A DNA stretch of 64,000 nucleotides from NCBI GenBank assembly GCA_902806595.1, contig CADCXC010000005.1, positions 1,302,001 through 1,366,000 of the forward strand, in the 5' to 3' direction. Source of the DNA: Pyrenopolyporus hunteri. Its lineage: Eukaryota > Ascomycota > Sordariomycetes > Xylariales > Hypoxylaceae. The position numbers and the translations under genes were made by a program. The notes beneath the pieces are model-generated. The model was not told the origin of the DNA. It searched no databases and saw only the letters and a list, made by a program, of their open reading frames with translations. Below, in pieces: positions 24,370 through 34,627 of this stretch; the stretch's first letter is position 1, and every line of letters begins with the position of its first letter.

Positions 24370-26561
24370 ATGTGGAACGACGAAGAAGACAACAATCCGT
24401 ACGGTACGAGTTTCGACCGTCGCGATTCGATCACGTCCTCTTCTGCGAACCCTACTTCACCGGGCTCCCGCGACTGTAAGTCATACCCGCCATATCTTTT
24501 GATCCTACCTAGACCCAGGAGAAATAATGTGGGAAAACATAGCGTTGGATGACTCTCCTGACGAGGCTGATCCCGACTGGGAATATGTAGACCAACACCA
24601 AGAACAAAACTTCGAGGCTCCGAATACTCCGTCTTCCGCCAGCGAAGACGCACCGCCCCTTCCGCACTACAGACGGCAGGCTCCCCAGATGGAGAGTGAC
24701 GAGGAGTATGAGGCTCAGTCTCAAGGCCCTCCGGCGCCGCGAAGGAAGCCGGGCGGCTACGATAGCCGGATCGAACAGATCCTCTACGAGAACCCCGAGC
24801 TTCCCATACTGATCACAGACGCCGGGAAGAGCCTGGAGAGCGGCAGCAAGTATATCGTTTATACTATAAGAACGGGGGTATGTTTCTACCTTGCTTCTTT
24901 TGCGATCTGTTGCGCTCACAAAGGATTTAGGACCTCGAAGTCCGGCGTCGATATTCTGAATTTGCCTCGTTACGCGATGCGCTGACCAGGCTTCATCCCA
25001 CTCTGATCATCCCTCCGATTCCAGAGAAGCATACAATGGCAGACTACGCCGCGAACCCGACAAATGCGAAGCAAGACCAGCAGATTATCGACTTACGAAA
25101 GCGAATGTTGGCTGTCTTCCTCAACCGTTGCCGACGGATGGAGCAGGTTCGAGATGACGGTGTTCTATGGAGGTTCCTCGACCCGAATGTCAGCTGGGTA
25201 CGTACGCACAAGCATACGTTTATGCGCGCTCTTATAACTGACTTGATATCAGACTGAAGTTATGCATTCGCACCCTGTTTCATCCATTCCTAAGTCAATT
25301 TTGAAAGCCCCGCCATTAGATACAGCAAACCCTACTCCGGCACATTCGTATCTTCCGGTGCCGGCCGCTTCGGCCAAGCTAAAGACGCCTGTAAACCCGC
25401 CGCCCGGACCGGTATTCGACAGTTCCGGCACGGTTGCTTCCCAAATCCTACGTCGATTCCCTCCCGAAGCACACGATCTAAACGAGCAGGAACTCGATCC
25501 GTACTTCATCACTTTCGAAGCGTCGATTAAGGAACTAGAACAGGCCCTGATGGGGCCGATGGAGAAGGTTAACAGGCGCACGCTTAACCACCTGAGTTCT
25601 CTAGCGACGGATCTCTCGGATCTAGGTGCCAAGTTTAACGCTTTTGCATTATCCGAGCCTTCGCCGTCGCTTGCTGCGGCCATCGAAAGAGTGGGCCAGG
25701 CTGCGGATTCGTCATACATCGCGACGGAGGAACTATCGAGTTCACTTGGAGCAAGTTTTGCTGAGCCAATGCGAGAAAGTGCGCAATTCGCCGGGGTTGT
25801 CCGTAACGTATTGCGGTATAGGATTCTAAAGAGGGTTCAACAAGAGATGGCCAACGATGAGCTCCTGAAGAAGAAGGCTCTTTTAGAACAGCTGGAGTCC
25901 AGCGAGGCCGAGGCAAAGCGAATCGATCAATATCTCAGTAGCAGTCAACAGATCGGAGGGAGCCATCAAGTCTACGCGCCCCGAAGGTCGTCTAGTATGA
26001 AGGAAACTTCAACGTCGCATCATAGGGAGAGCAGCGGAGAGGATACAGCATCTATCGATTCAGACTTCCCCCAAAGCTACGGAGACGTTTCTTCGGCGCC
26101 TTCGGCAAGAGTAGGGGTTCCCGAGCGTCCAACGCCTGCTCCGAACCATAAGAAGGCTCCCAGCACCAACTCCATCACCAATAAGATATTTGGGCCGCTA
26201 CGCCACGCGATTCAAGGCGTTGCCGATGTCGACCCGGAGAGAACGCGACGAGACGCCATAGGAAAAACACGCGAGAGTATAGAGCAATTAGAGCAAGCTC
26301 AGGTGGCGGCGGCACAAGATGTGAGGGACGCGAGCGCAAGTATCTTACAAGACTTAAAGAGGTTCCAAAATGAGAAAGAAGACGACCTCAGGCGCTATAT
26401 GGTAAGTCGCATTCCCATCTTCTCTCCCAAGTTCGGCATGCTAGGATAACTAACAGCAATTCAAGCTTGCTTACGCCAAGAGCCAAATCGAATGGGCGAA
26501 GAAGAATAAAGAGACGTGGGAAGAGGCAAAGGCTGAGGTTGAGAAGATCGACGAGACGTAG
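24370..26561 (+). CDS. snx41: Sorting nexin SNX41 (Snx41/Atg20-like PX-BAR protein)
   Basis: Predicted 650 aa from five exons: 24370-24475, 24543-24877, 24931-25197, 25253-26401 and 26466-26561; all joins are in frame. It starts MWNDEEDNNPYG, a signature I associate with Pezizomycotina SNX41. An acidic linker follows, then a PX domain (about 115-240) with the phosphoinositide-binding RRRYSEF (152-158) and the PPIPEK loop (175-180). The remaining 400 residues form the helical BAR-like region, interrupted by a Ser-rich insert around AYAPRRSSSMKE. SNX41/Atg20 works with Snx4 on endosomes in retrieval to the Golgi and in selective autophagy. The first intron could instead end at 24512 (37 nt long), which would add ten residues; I prefer the 67-nt version because 37 nt is unusually short. 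The last acceptor is taken at 26465, not the AG directly after the CTAAC branch site. It is convergent with the V-ATPase gene. Confidence 0.93.
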
Positions 26562-27054
26562 GACGTCCGCGAGCCAGGACGGCTGCAACTTAATCACTTC
26601 AAGGCTAGGGAGCGGGACTGGCCAAGGAAGTATACTGTTTTATAATGTGACTGTGGATTACCTCGCCCGGAATGGATAGTCAATAAGACGAACATAGCCG
26701 ATGAACCACGAAAGCCAGATTAAGCCAAGCCCTTTCCCCAGAGTAGGGAGTGATTTGGAATTTCGTATCTTCAAGGAGACGACCCACACCGTGTATTATT
26801 AAGACCGACATTGGCTGCGAGCTTCTATTCGATAAACAGACACGACAGCCAAAATCTAATTGAGTACCGTCTAAACGACGACACCGAGTAAAGGACATAA
26901 GCAAGTAGTCTCTAACCTCCTACCCCTATACTATGTATCCCCTACGTAGTATATCACAATGTGCTCATCTTGGCGTAGGCAGCAGCTGCAGATCACCACA
27001 ACTCATACCTACCTACCGCTCAGAAATGGTTCCATTCCAGGCAAATTCAAGCGG
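26562..27054. other. Convergent 3' flanks of SNX41 and the V-ATPase gene
   Basis: About 490 bp between two convergent stop codons. It should hold both terminators. A short CCTACCTAC cluster is at 27007-27016. No gene. Confidence 0.5.
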
Positions 27055-28135
27055 TCAGTACAGACATTGAGTGACGTTCTCCTTGGACTTGGTCAACATC
27101 AAGATCCCGACTATAACGCCGTAGAGCCCGAGGACCTCCGCGAAAATCAGGATCAGCACCATCCCGATGTACAGGCGCGGCTGCTGGCTGCTAGCCCTGA
27201 CTGGGATTTTCTGTCAGCCTTGCGTCCTGTATACTCCTTGGCCCCCCCCCCCCCCCCCCCCCTTTTTTTTTTTCCTTAGAAAAGAGTGAGAGGGTGGGGG
27301 GAAGGGATTAAATAAGTTAAACTGTAGGAGATATGCAGACTCACCTCCGGCGTCCCCCACGATCCCGATGGCGAAGCCGGCCGCGAGCCCGCTAAGCCCG
27401 ACGCTGATCCCGGCGCCTAGCTGCAGGAAGCCCTGGTGCAGCGGCATCTTCTCGACCAGGTCCCCCGCGATTATAACGCTGGCGACGAGCCCGTAGATGG
27501 ACAGGATTTGCGCCATGATGGCGCAGAGTCTGTGGCGGGGAGGGGTATGTAAGTAAGTAAGCGCATATTGGCGTCGGCGTTTGCTTCCCCTCTGCTGCTT
27601 CTACTTCTTCTTCTCCTCTTCCTGGTTGGGTCGTCGGCGGTATTTTCGGTTGGAACTGAAGGGGTAGAGTAGAAAGGGATGGGATATGGCGCGTTGTGGT
27701 GTGCTGTAGGCTGGCTGGATGGATGGATGGATGAGTGGGTGGGTGACGTACGTGTTCTGCATCAGCCGGTCCGGGCGCATGATGCCGGACGAGAAGATGG
27801 CCCCGGCTGATTTGGCCGTCCCGTAGGACGCGCCTAGGACTGTGAAGACGATGGAGGCTGCGCAGCCCAGGGCTCCGAAGAAGGACTACGGGGCGGTGCG
27901 AGGTTAGCTGACGGATCATTGCGAGGCGTGGAGGGGGATCGAATACGCCTGGAGGGTTGGATAGGCACGTACAGCGTATATCGGGCTACAATGGAGGATG
28001 ACTCAGTTAGCATATATCTACATGTTGCAATTAGGGCCGCTTAGGTCTGCGGCTGGGTGAGACGGACCATCGCGGGTCGTAGGCCGCGTCGGCGAAGATG
28101 GTGTTCATCTCGGATAGTATCGTCTGCTGGGTCAT
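27055..28135 (-). CDS. Divergent V-type ATPase proteolipid subunit c (Vma3-like paralogue)
   Basis: Predicted 181 aa from five exons: 28135-28068, 27985-27973 (13 nt), 27885-27752, 27529-27345 and 27200-27055; the total is 546 nt. Joined exons read CPIYASFFGALGCAAS, then four transmembrane helices. The proton-carrying glutamate is present in helix 4 (LILIFAEVLGLYG). QLGAGISVGLSGLAAGFAIG and GIVGDAGVRASSQQPRL match subunit c closely. Helix 2 differs: NTLCAIMAQILSIYGLV replaces the usual NIIPVIMAGIIAIYGLV, and the loop after it (AGDLVEKMPLHQG) is also unlike Vma3. The N-terminus is about 20 residues longer than usual. The protein would sit in the Vo rotor ring of the vacuolar ATPase. I read it as a diverged second copy of Vma3, not the main gene and not the c' subunit Vma11. 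The first donor is GTCCGT, a weaker match than the others. Confidence 0.85.
27242..27273. repeat. C21/T11 homopolymer junction inside a V-ATPase intron
   Basis: Twenty-one consecutive C followed by eleven T on the plus strand (A11G21 in the transcript), within the last intron of the V-ATPase gene. Such tracts are prone to slippage and to sequencing error, so the exact length is uncertain. Confidence 0.85.
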
Positions 28136-30545
28136 GGAGACTACAATATAGTAGTAGATATATACGATTTTGAATATTATAGAGGCGGTTCAATTAGTTT
28201 GAATAAGCTACAAACGAACAAGAGCACGCTATCGCGCCACGGAGGACAAGATATAGGCGTCTATTTCGTTCCTTTTCTTTTCTTTCTTCAGTTGAATACG
28301 CCACGAGGTGCGACGCCCATCCATCTTATCGTCCAGCTGTATCTCTCAACTACTAGCGCTCTCTACTCTATAATTCGCCTGTAGCCCGACGACAGCGGGG
28401 TTGGATGGTTTCCAGGCAGAAGAATATAGTGTTGGTTGATTGGCTACGCAGTCGCTTTTGAAGCCTTATACGAAGGGATCTTCGTCTATTGACCAATGAA
28501 ATCGAGGTTGGACTTCATATTAGTCAGTTCTAGGCGCGTTCCTAAGTATGTATACCTGTAGGCACCTAAGGCGTGTTCTATATAAGAGAACCAAGGTTAG
28601 GTGCCTTTAGTAATAATTGTGTCGGTAGGCTAGGTACCTAGGTACGTGGGTGGGTGGTAGATATACCTATTTTATAGACTACATGTATCGCAGAAGCCGA
28701 GCAGCCGAGCCTAGGTGAAGTCGTATTGGAAAAGGAAGTTACACTGGAAAGGGGTCTTGAAGGAGCTATGCTGAATAGAGACGGACCACGTAATACTACG
28801 TGCAAGTAGGTAACACAGGGACAACGCAGCTTGCGTCAACCTCCCAAGACTTTTCGTAGCACGGAGGCTTATTGAAAGACTCATCCCCGCCGCCACTTCC
28901 CATCTTGTGTCCTTCGTCCTGGCCTATCCCAACCTCTCGAGTGCGACCCGAGCGATTTGGATTTCCGGGTATTTGGAACGAGCGTGCTACATACGCAGAG
29001 GTCCCTACTTAACCTTATATGCATTGTACATGTGTATATTCCGCAACTTCCCGTGTCGCGCATTTGGTCAGAAGAAACTCTCAGTTGGCCATTAACACCA
29101 ACGTCTAGGAATCCAACGTACAACACAATGCAACACTAGTGTGTATGTGGTTTGCGTTGCGTATCTATTCCATCTCATCCCATCTAATCTAATCTACGTC
29201 AGTATGCGTACGATACATCTCCGTTAAGTCCGACTATGTGCATCACGCCTTTTACTTGACTAGTTCAGCCTTATACATAATTAACTCTTCACCTACATTT
29301 CAATCTCTGTGCCAAGAAGAAGAAAGGCGTCACGTCCCTTTATCGGATCAACGGCAGCCTACCTGAGCCACAATTAAAGTCCTAGGGATCTTAATGAGGA
29401 CTGTAGGTTTAGGTAGCCTAACAGGATCGGGGGCAAAGTGATCTATTTTCGGGGCAATGAAACATCGCCTAGGGAAATGATCGAGCGGCTCCAGAAGACC
29501 CGAGCTTAGGACGGTTTGACGTGTTACTTGGAAACTCTTCAATAAGGGCCCCTGGTCGCGTCCTGATACCGCCAACCGTATCAGCAACCCTTCAGAGCCT
29601 TATTGCATGGAATCATGCCAGTTGGCCCGGATGGGATCAATCGGATTGCTTTCGTCCTGCCTTCGTCTGCGAGAACGAAAGGCCGCGGCCTAATAGATTA
29701 GTTGGTCAACCACAGAGGTGGTGACCTGGGCAATTGGGTAATTTGCCCAGTGGGTTTTGCCCAGCGGTATTCCCTACAAAATGCCTCTTCGCAATCCCCG
29801 ACCTTTTCTTCGAGCGAAGGGGCAGTCTAAGTCAGCCTGGGTCGAGCAGACGCCGTTGGACGCGCGTCAACATGCGCCAAGTCCACGCACTATTTTCTGC
29901 GGAGTCCCCAACTGCCACGAGTTCTGTCTTTCGTCCAATTTCGCCGGTGACTTAATATTATGAAGACTGCCAAGTGAGGATCGCCTACTTTTCTCAACTA
30001 CCCTAGTCCATATCGCAGGGCAGACGTGCGCATAACAACCCTGAATAACACATATCTTGGCTCAGCCGAAGTGGCTCAGCTATCTACCAACCTATCACTC
30101 ACCATCGCACAACTCCCACTCGGCTGACCGAATTCCTCGGCTTTCTATTCACACCAACGCTGAGCAACTGGATTGCTTTGCTTTGCTTTGCTTCGCTTCG
30201 CTTCTTTTCTCTTATTCCCTTTTCCAGATAAATAATAATTATCTTCTTCTCTTCTTTCCCCGCATCTCGGATTTATCATCCTCGCTCCCTAGACTATTTC
30301 CATCCCCTTTCTAGATCTGCTTCCCACATCCGGCCGGCCGCGCACGACTGACGAATCCATTCCACTGTACTTGGTACATACTTCGCCTCCCTCCCCTTGC
30401 GACGGCGTAGCATAAAAACTACCTTAAGCAGTCCAGACGCCCACCGGTAGATGTTCACCTCCATGTTCTCGCGATAGCATCTCACGCTCTTATCTTCTCT
30501 TACTTGGACGAGATAAAGTTATCTCGGCCGTCTCCACTCTCCGAC
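28136..30545. other. Divergent intergenic region, 2.4 kb
   Basis: Lies between the V-ATPase (-) and aspartic protease (+) start codons. It holds a TAGG/CCTA cluster at 28623-28650, a small perfect hairpin at 29726-29750 and a CTTTG-type pentanucleotide tract at 30174-30204. CT-rich DNA at 30185-30310 resembles a fungal promoter for the protease gene. ORFs at 29521-29963 have no recognisable domain. Confidence 0.45.
30174..30204. repeat. Pentanucleotide (TTTGC/TTCGC) tandem tract
   Basis: About six copies of a five-base unit, first GCTTT-type then the variant GCTTC, in the putative promoter of the protease gene. Confidence 0.75.
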
Positions 30546-32035
30546 ATGATATCGACAACAACAGCAATAGTCGCCCTTGCGGCAGGTATATTAGCCGTCC
30601 CGGCAGATGCACGTAATTTACAGAGTAACATCGCCCAGCCGAAGGTTATAAGCTTGGCCACCGAACGGAATACGATATCAAATCCGCTGAAACGTGATCG
30701 TTTACGGCGAAGAGATACGTTCAGAGCGGACTTAGACAATGAGGTACGATCTGAAAATTTTAGGTGTCTCGACCGTAGATACGTTACTAAACTCCCTGAT
30801 AGGAGACGCTATATTTCGTGAATGGGACATTGGGGACCCCGCCACAGCATGTACGAATGCACCTTGATACAGGTAGCAGTGACCTATGGGTGAATACGGG
30901 TGACTCGCAACTCTGTTCTTTGCGGTCAGACCCATGTTCTATCGCCGGGACGTACTCGGCCAATTCCTCTTCGACTTATGAATATGTCGGAAGCTGGTTC
31001 AACATCTCCTACGTCGACGGCTCCGGAGCCTCCGGAGACTATGTCACCGACACGATCACAATCGGGGACCTAACGTTAGACGGATTCCAATTTGGTGTTG
31101 GTTATCAGAGCACGTCCGAGCAAGGTATCCTCGGCATCGGCTATCCTCTTAACGAGGTGCAAGTTGGGAGGGCCGGAATGGACCCGTACGAAAATCTTCC
31201 GATGAAGCTGGTGTCGACCGGGCATATCTCCAGAAACGCTTACAGTCTGTGGCTGAACGACCTGGACGCGAACCGAGGCAGCATTCTATTCGGAGGAGTC
31301 GACACGGCGAAATACGTAGGAAGTCTCCAAACGCTTCCGATACAATCCAACAACGGCGTGTTCTCGGAGTTTATGATCACCCTGACGTCTGTTTCGGTGG
31401 GAGACACCACGATCGCCGATAACCAAGCCCTCGCGGTTCTACTCGACTCGGGCTCCTCGCTCACGTATCTACCCGATAGCATGGTGGGGAGCATCTACGA
31501 TGCGGTAGGCGCGCAGTACGACCAGTCCGGGGGCGCGGCGTACGTGCCGTGCTCCCTAACCCGCCAGTCCGCGACCTTGGACTTCGTGTTTTCGGGGCCC
31601 AGGATCTCGGTGGACATGACCGAACTTGTCCTGGACTTGATAATGTCTAACGGGCAGCGACCCACGTTCACGAACGGCCAGGCCGCCTGCCTGTTCGGTA
31701 TCGCCCCGGCCGGTTCAGGCACAAACGTGCTAGGCGACACTTTCCTTCGGTCGGCTTACGTCGTATACGACCTCGAAAACAACGAGATTTCGCTTGCGCA
31801 GACGAACTTCAACGCCACGGAATCCAACGTCCAGGAGATCCCCAGCGGCACGGGAATTCCGGACGCCACCGCGGTCGCTAATCCCGTACAGGCGACGGAG
31901 GGCATTACCAGAGGCTCCGGCAACGGAGGTGCTGGCTTGGGCGACGACAGAGATAACGGTGCTGCTCTCGCAGGCGCCTCCGTTTCGCTCCTACTCCTAT
32001 CCTTCGGGATGGCCACAGTGGCTATGATACTATGA
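30546..32035 (+). CDS. Secreted GPI-anchored aspartic protease (yapsin/OpsB-like)
   Basis: Predicted 476 aa from exons 30546-30743 and 30803-32035. The 59-nt intron has a TTACTAAAC branch site. A signal peptide is evident (MISTTTAIVALAAGILAVPADA). A propeptide follows that contains dibasic sites (LKRDRLRRRD) suitable for kexin cleavage. The A1 pepsin fold has both catalytic motifs: D88-TGSS in the first lobe and D281-SGSS in the second. The flap region (SYVDGSGASGD) is present. After the catalytic domain a Gly/Asn/Asp linker leads to a C-terminal hydrophobic segment (ALAGASVSLLLLSFGMATVAMIL) preceded by small residues, the usual GPI attachment signal. Proteases of this type sit on the plasma membrane or wall and process secreted and wall proteins at basic residues. 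A cysteine-rich insertion with N-glycosylation sites lies in the first lobe. Confidence in the family is high; cleavage specificity is inferred. Confidence 0.94.
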
Positions 32036-34006
32036 GCGTGCGGGAGAGTATATCCGTGTTGTTCTGGTCTGGATTATTGGATTGGCATTCTGAGCATTGC
32101 AAGGCGTTCGGCTTTTTATTTTTATTTTTTTGGATTTGGAGGGGCGATTCGAGTGCATAAACCGGATCGGATTCAGCAATTACCAGTTCGGTTCTGTTGC
32201 ATGATGAAAATATGGTATATAACCGGTATCGACGGACACCGAGGAATCGGATATAAGAGATTGCGCAAAGTTTAGGTACATACACGTACGTGATACACGC
32301 GGCGACCCTCAGGGGCACCGTATGTTAGCATCACATCACATTTTGCATAGCCGTTTTGACGATGGATACTTCACATTGGACGCCAGGCGTTGCATATACC
32401 TACTTACCTACCTACCTACATTTGAATCTACCATATTTTATGTTGGGTAACTCGGATGGCTCTAGGTTGCGATTATATTGGAGCCGAGAGTGATGGTTAT
32501 TTACCTATCTACCTACTCAGGTATGTAGACTACTGCTTTTGAGTAATATCCCAGATGAACATGCACATGATTCTGGGCTCATACTCTTCAAGTCGCCCTC
32601 TTCTTACCTACGCCCCTAATAGATACGTAGGTAGATACTACCTACCTCACCTAACATTGATATTGACAAAAAAACGATTCCACAGCACGAAACACATCCT
32701 TCTACGGCTTACTACGTAATCTATTCAGCTCTGCCTCAAGTAAATACTTGCGTACCTATCTACCTAGGTATTGTTGGGAAACAGGAGTATCCCCCGACAC
32801 CCACTCGCCCGCAGCATCAGGGGGTCGACGGACCGTTTGATTGATCCTAGCGCCGCCCTTATACATTACGTATCTACGTGCATGTGCGGCCCCCACAAAC
32901 CAGCACACCGGCGAGACCTCTACATATGTACGTGCGCACGCCCGAGTGCCGTAAGCTGCGTAATACCACGATATGGCCGCGAGTTCGAGCAGGTTCGAGG
33001 CCGCTTGGCTTTCCTTAGCCCTCCGCCCTTCGCAGTTGGAGCGCGGCGATAGCGGTGATAGCGTCTGCTGGCTGTAGGGTAGACGCGTATGGTGAGGAGA
33101 TAGGCTATTGGGGCTGGGCAGTCGTGCGTTAATAATAATGATGTTGGTTACGGATCAGGCCGAGTTTCGATGGTTTATATTGACATTTTCGCCGGTGGTA
33201 GCGAGGATGTTATATTAGGTCGGTCTTTGGGAGATTGGTTCGATGTGATTGGATCTTGGTATTATGAGTCGAGGATGTAAAGGCTATTATTAAGGAACCA
33301 GCAGGAAGGAGATTCTCTATAGCTTTATGATTACTAGGTTACGCTGGAGATTGTAATATCTGGGATATGTTGACGTAAAGTGAACAGAAGAGATTTCTCT
33401 TATAGAGCCACAAAATACTCCTTTTTTCCATATTAGGGTTACCGATAGTACCTATTCAGGAGTCGACCCCAGCATATGTTGCTTCAGTTCATAAAGAGGG
33501 TGGAAATTATAACGATCAAATCTCAACTTCGAACTCACTCGTTAAGATTCAGGATTTGCAGCTATTTCGAAGTGAACAACTTTACTCCTGATATGCAATG
33601 AAGGACGCTAATCGATAGAGTCCCCTATTTCCACCGACTCGGATATGTCATGGCTCGATACCCCTAGATTGAGAGAAACTTTATCGTAGCTTCGTATGAT
33701 CATTCCTACTTCCGAGCCATGCTGGAAGGTCATCTGATCCCTATATAAGCGAATGTTCAGACTTCCGAGTAGTAGGGCTAGGTAGGTAGATACCTAGACG
33801 TCGAGAGCTACTTCAACTCCGCGCAGCCAACCAACGCAATATGTGGCCATCCATCGCATCCTCTTAAATCCTTATCGTCCGTCTCCCGTTCATACCTCCA
33901 TCTCTACCTCCCTCCTTCCCTCCCCCTTCCCTTTCCCTTCCCCTTCCCCTTCCTCCCTTCCCCTTCCCCTTCCTTCCGTACCCTTCCCTTCCCCCCATAC
34001 TCCCCC
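32036..34006. other. Intergenic, 2 kb
   Basis: Between two convergent genes. It has four or five TAGG/CCTA clusters (32396-32420, 32498-32527, 32622-32655, 32752-32770, 33776-33798) and, at its right end, a long CCTT/CCCTT polypyrimidine tract. No supported gene. Confidence 0.45.
33893..34000. repeat. Polypyrimidine (CCCTTCC)n-like tract
   Basis: About 100 bp composed almost entirely of C and T on the plus strand, in imperfect CCCTTCC/CCTTCC units. It lies directly downstream of the stop codon of the Asp/Ala-repeat gene, so it would be a purine tract in that transcript's 3' end. Confidence 0.8.
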
Positions 34007-34292
34007 CTAACACTGCCTCGCAGCCGGGACCCGGGGGTCCTTGCCCCGGGCGCGCAGGTAGGCCTCGCACTCGTAGCCGCGGCGCGGGTCGCCGCCGTGC
34101 GCGCGCGTGTACGCCTCGACCCAGCACAGCGGGCACACCACGTACGCCGCGTTCGAGAAGGCCAGCCACGCCCGCCCCTCGTGCCGCGCCGTCGTCGTGT
34201 GGCACCCGCACGGGCAGCTCAGCGATGCGTACATCTGCGGGTCCCCCTCCGCGTCCGCTTCCGCGTCTACGTCTGCGTCTGCGTCTGCGTCT

Positions 34293-34324
<32 letters not shown>

Positions 34325-34627
34325 GTCGGCGTCTGTCGGGATGGCGGTGGTGGTGGTGAGAGTAGTAAGAGTGGTGGAAGTGGTAGAAGTAGTGGTGGTG
34401 GTGGAAGCGCTGGCGGTGGAGGTGGAGGTGGCGTCTGGGTCTTGGGTAGCTGTGGCTTCCGGGGGACTAAGTGCCTCTGTTGAAGGCTCCTGCTGCTCCT
34501 GCTCCTGTGGCGGCTGATGCTCCGATTCGGTGCCGTCATCCGGCTCGTTCCCATCCTCCTTAGGACTGGGCCGGCGCCACGGAGGCGGCATGCCCTCGTT
34601 GGTTGTTGCTTTGCTCTGGTCGGACAT
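34007..34627 (-). CDS. Acidic low-complexity protein with Cys-rich C-terminus (hypothetical)
   Basis: A single-exon frame of 206 aa, not recognised by family. Residues 1-65 are Pro/Glu/Gln-rich, 66-95 are Ser/Thr-rich, and about 96-130 form an acidic Asp-Gly and Asp-Ala dipeptide array encoded by hexanucleotide repeats. The C-terminal 75 residues look like a folded, possibly zinc-binding module: CPCGCH, a later histidine, the segment WLAFSNAAYVVCPLC, and further cysteines including the penultimate C-terminal region. High GC (well above flanking DNA) and a strong start ATG support coding. The low-complexity parts also create long open frames on the opposite strand, so the coding call rests mainly on the non-repetitive C-terminus. 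An intron near the 3' end cannot be excluded. I do not assign a function. Confidence 0.6.
34264..34325. repeat. Hexanucleotide array (GTCTGC then GTCGCC) in coding sequence
   Basis: On the plus strand about four GTCTGC units are followed by about four GTCGCC units. In the minus-strand gene they encode alternating Asp-Gly and Asp-Ala. Expected to vary in copy number between strains. Confidence 0.85.

Noticed and set aside
33864..34211. Minus-strand ORF running through the polypyrimidine tract
   Set aside because: Its product is Gly/Arg/Lys low complexity from the tract and from an alternative frame of the neighbouring gene.
34097..34554. Long antisense ORFs opposite the Asp/Ala-repeat gene
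   Set aside because: They are by-products of the hexanucleotide and Thr-codon repeats and have purely low-complexity translations.
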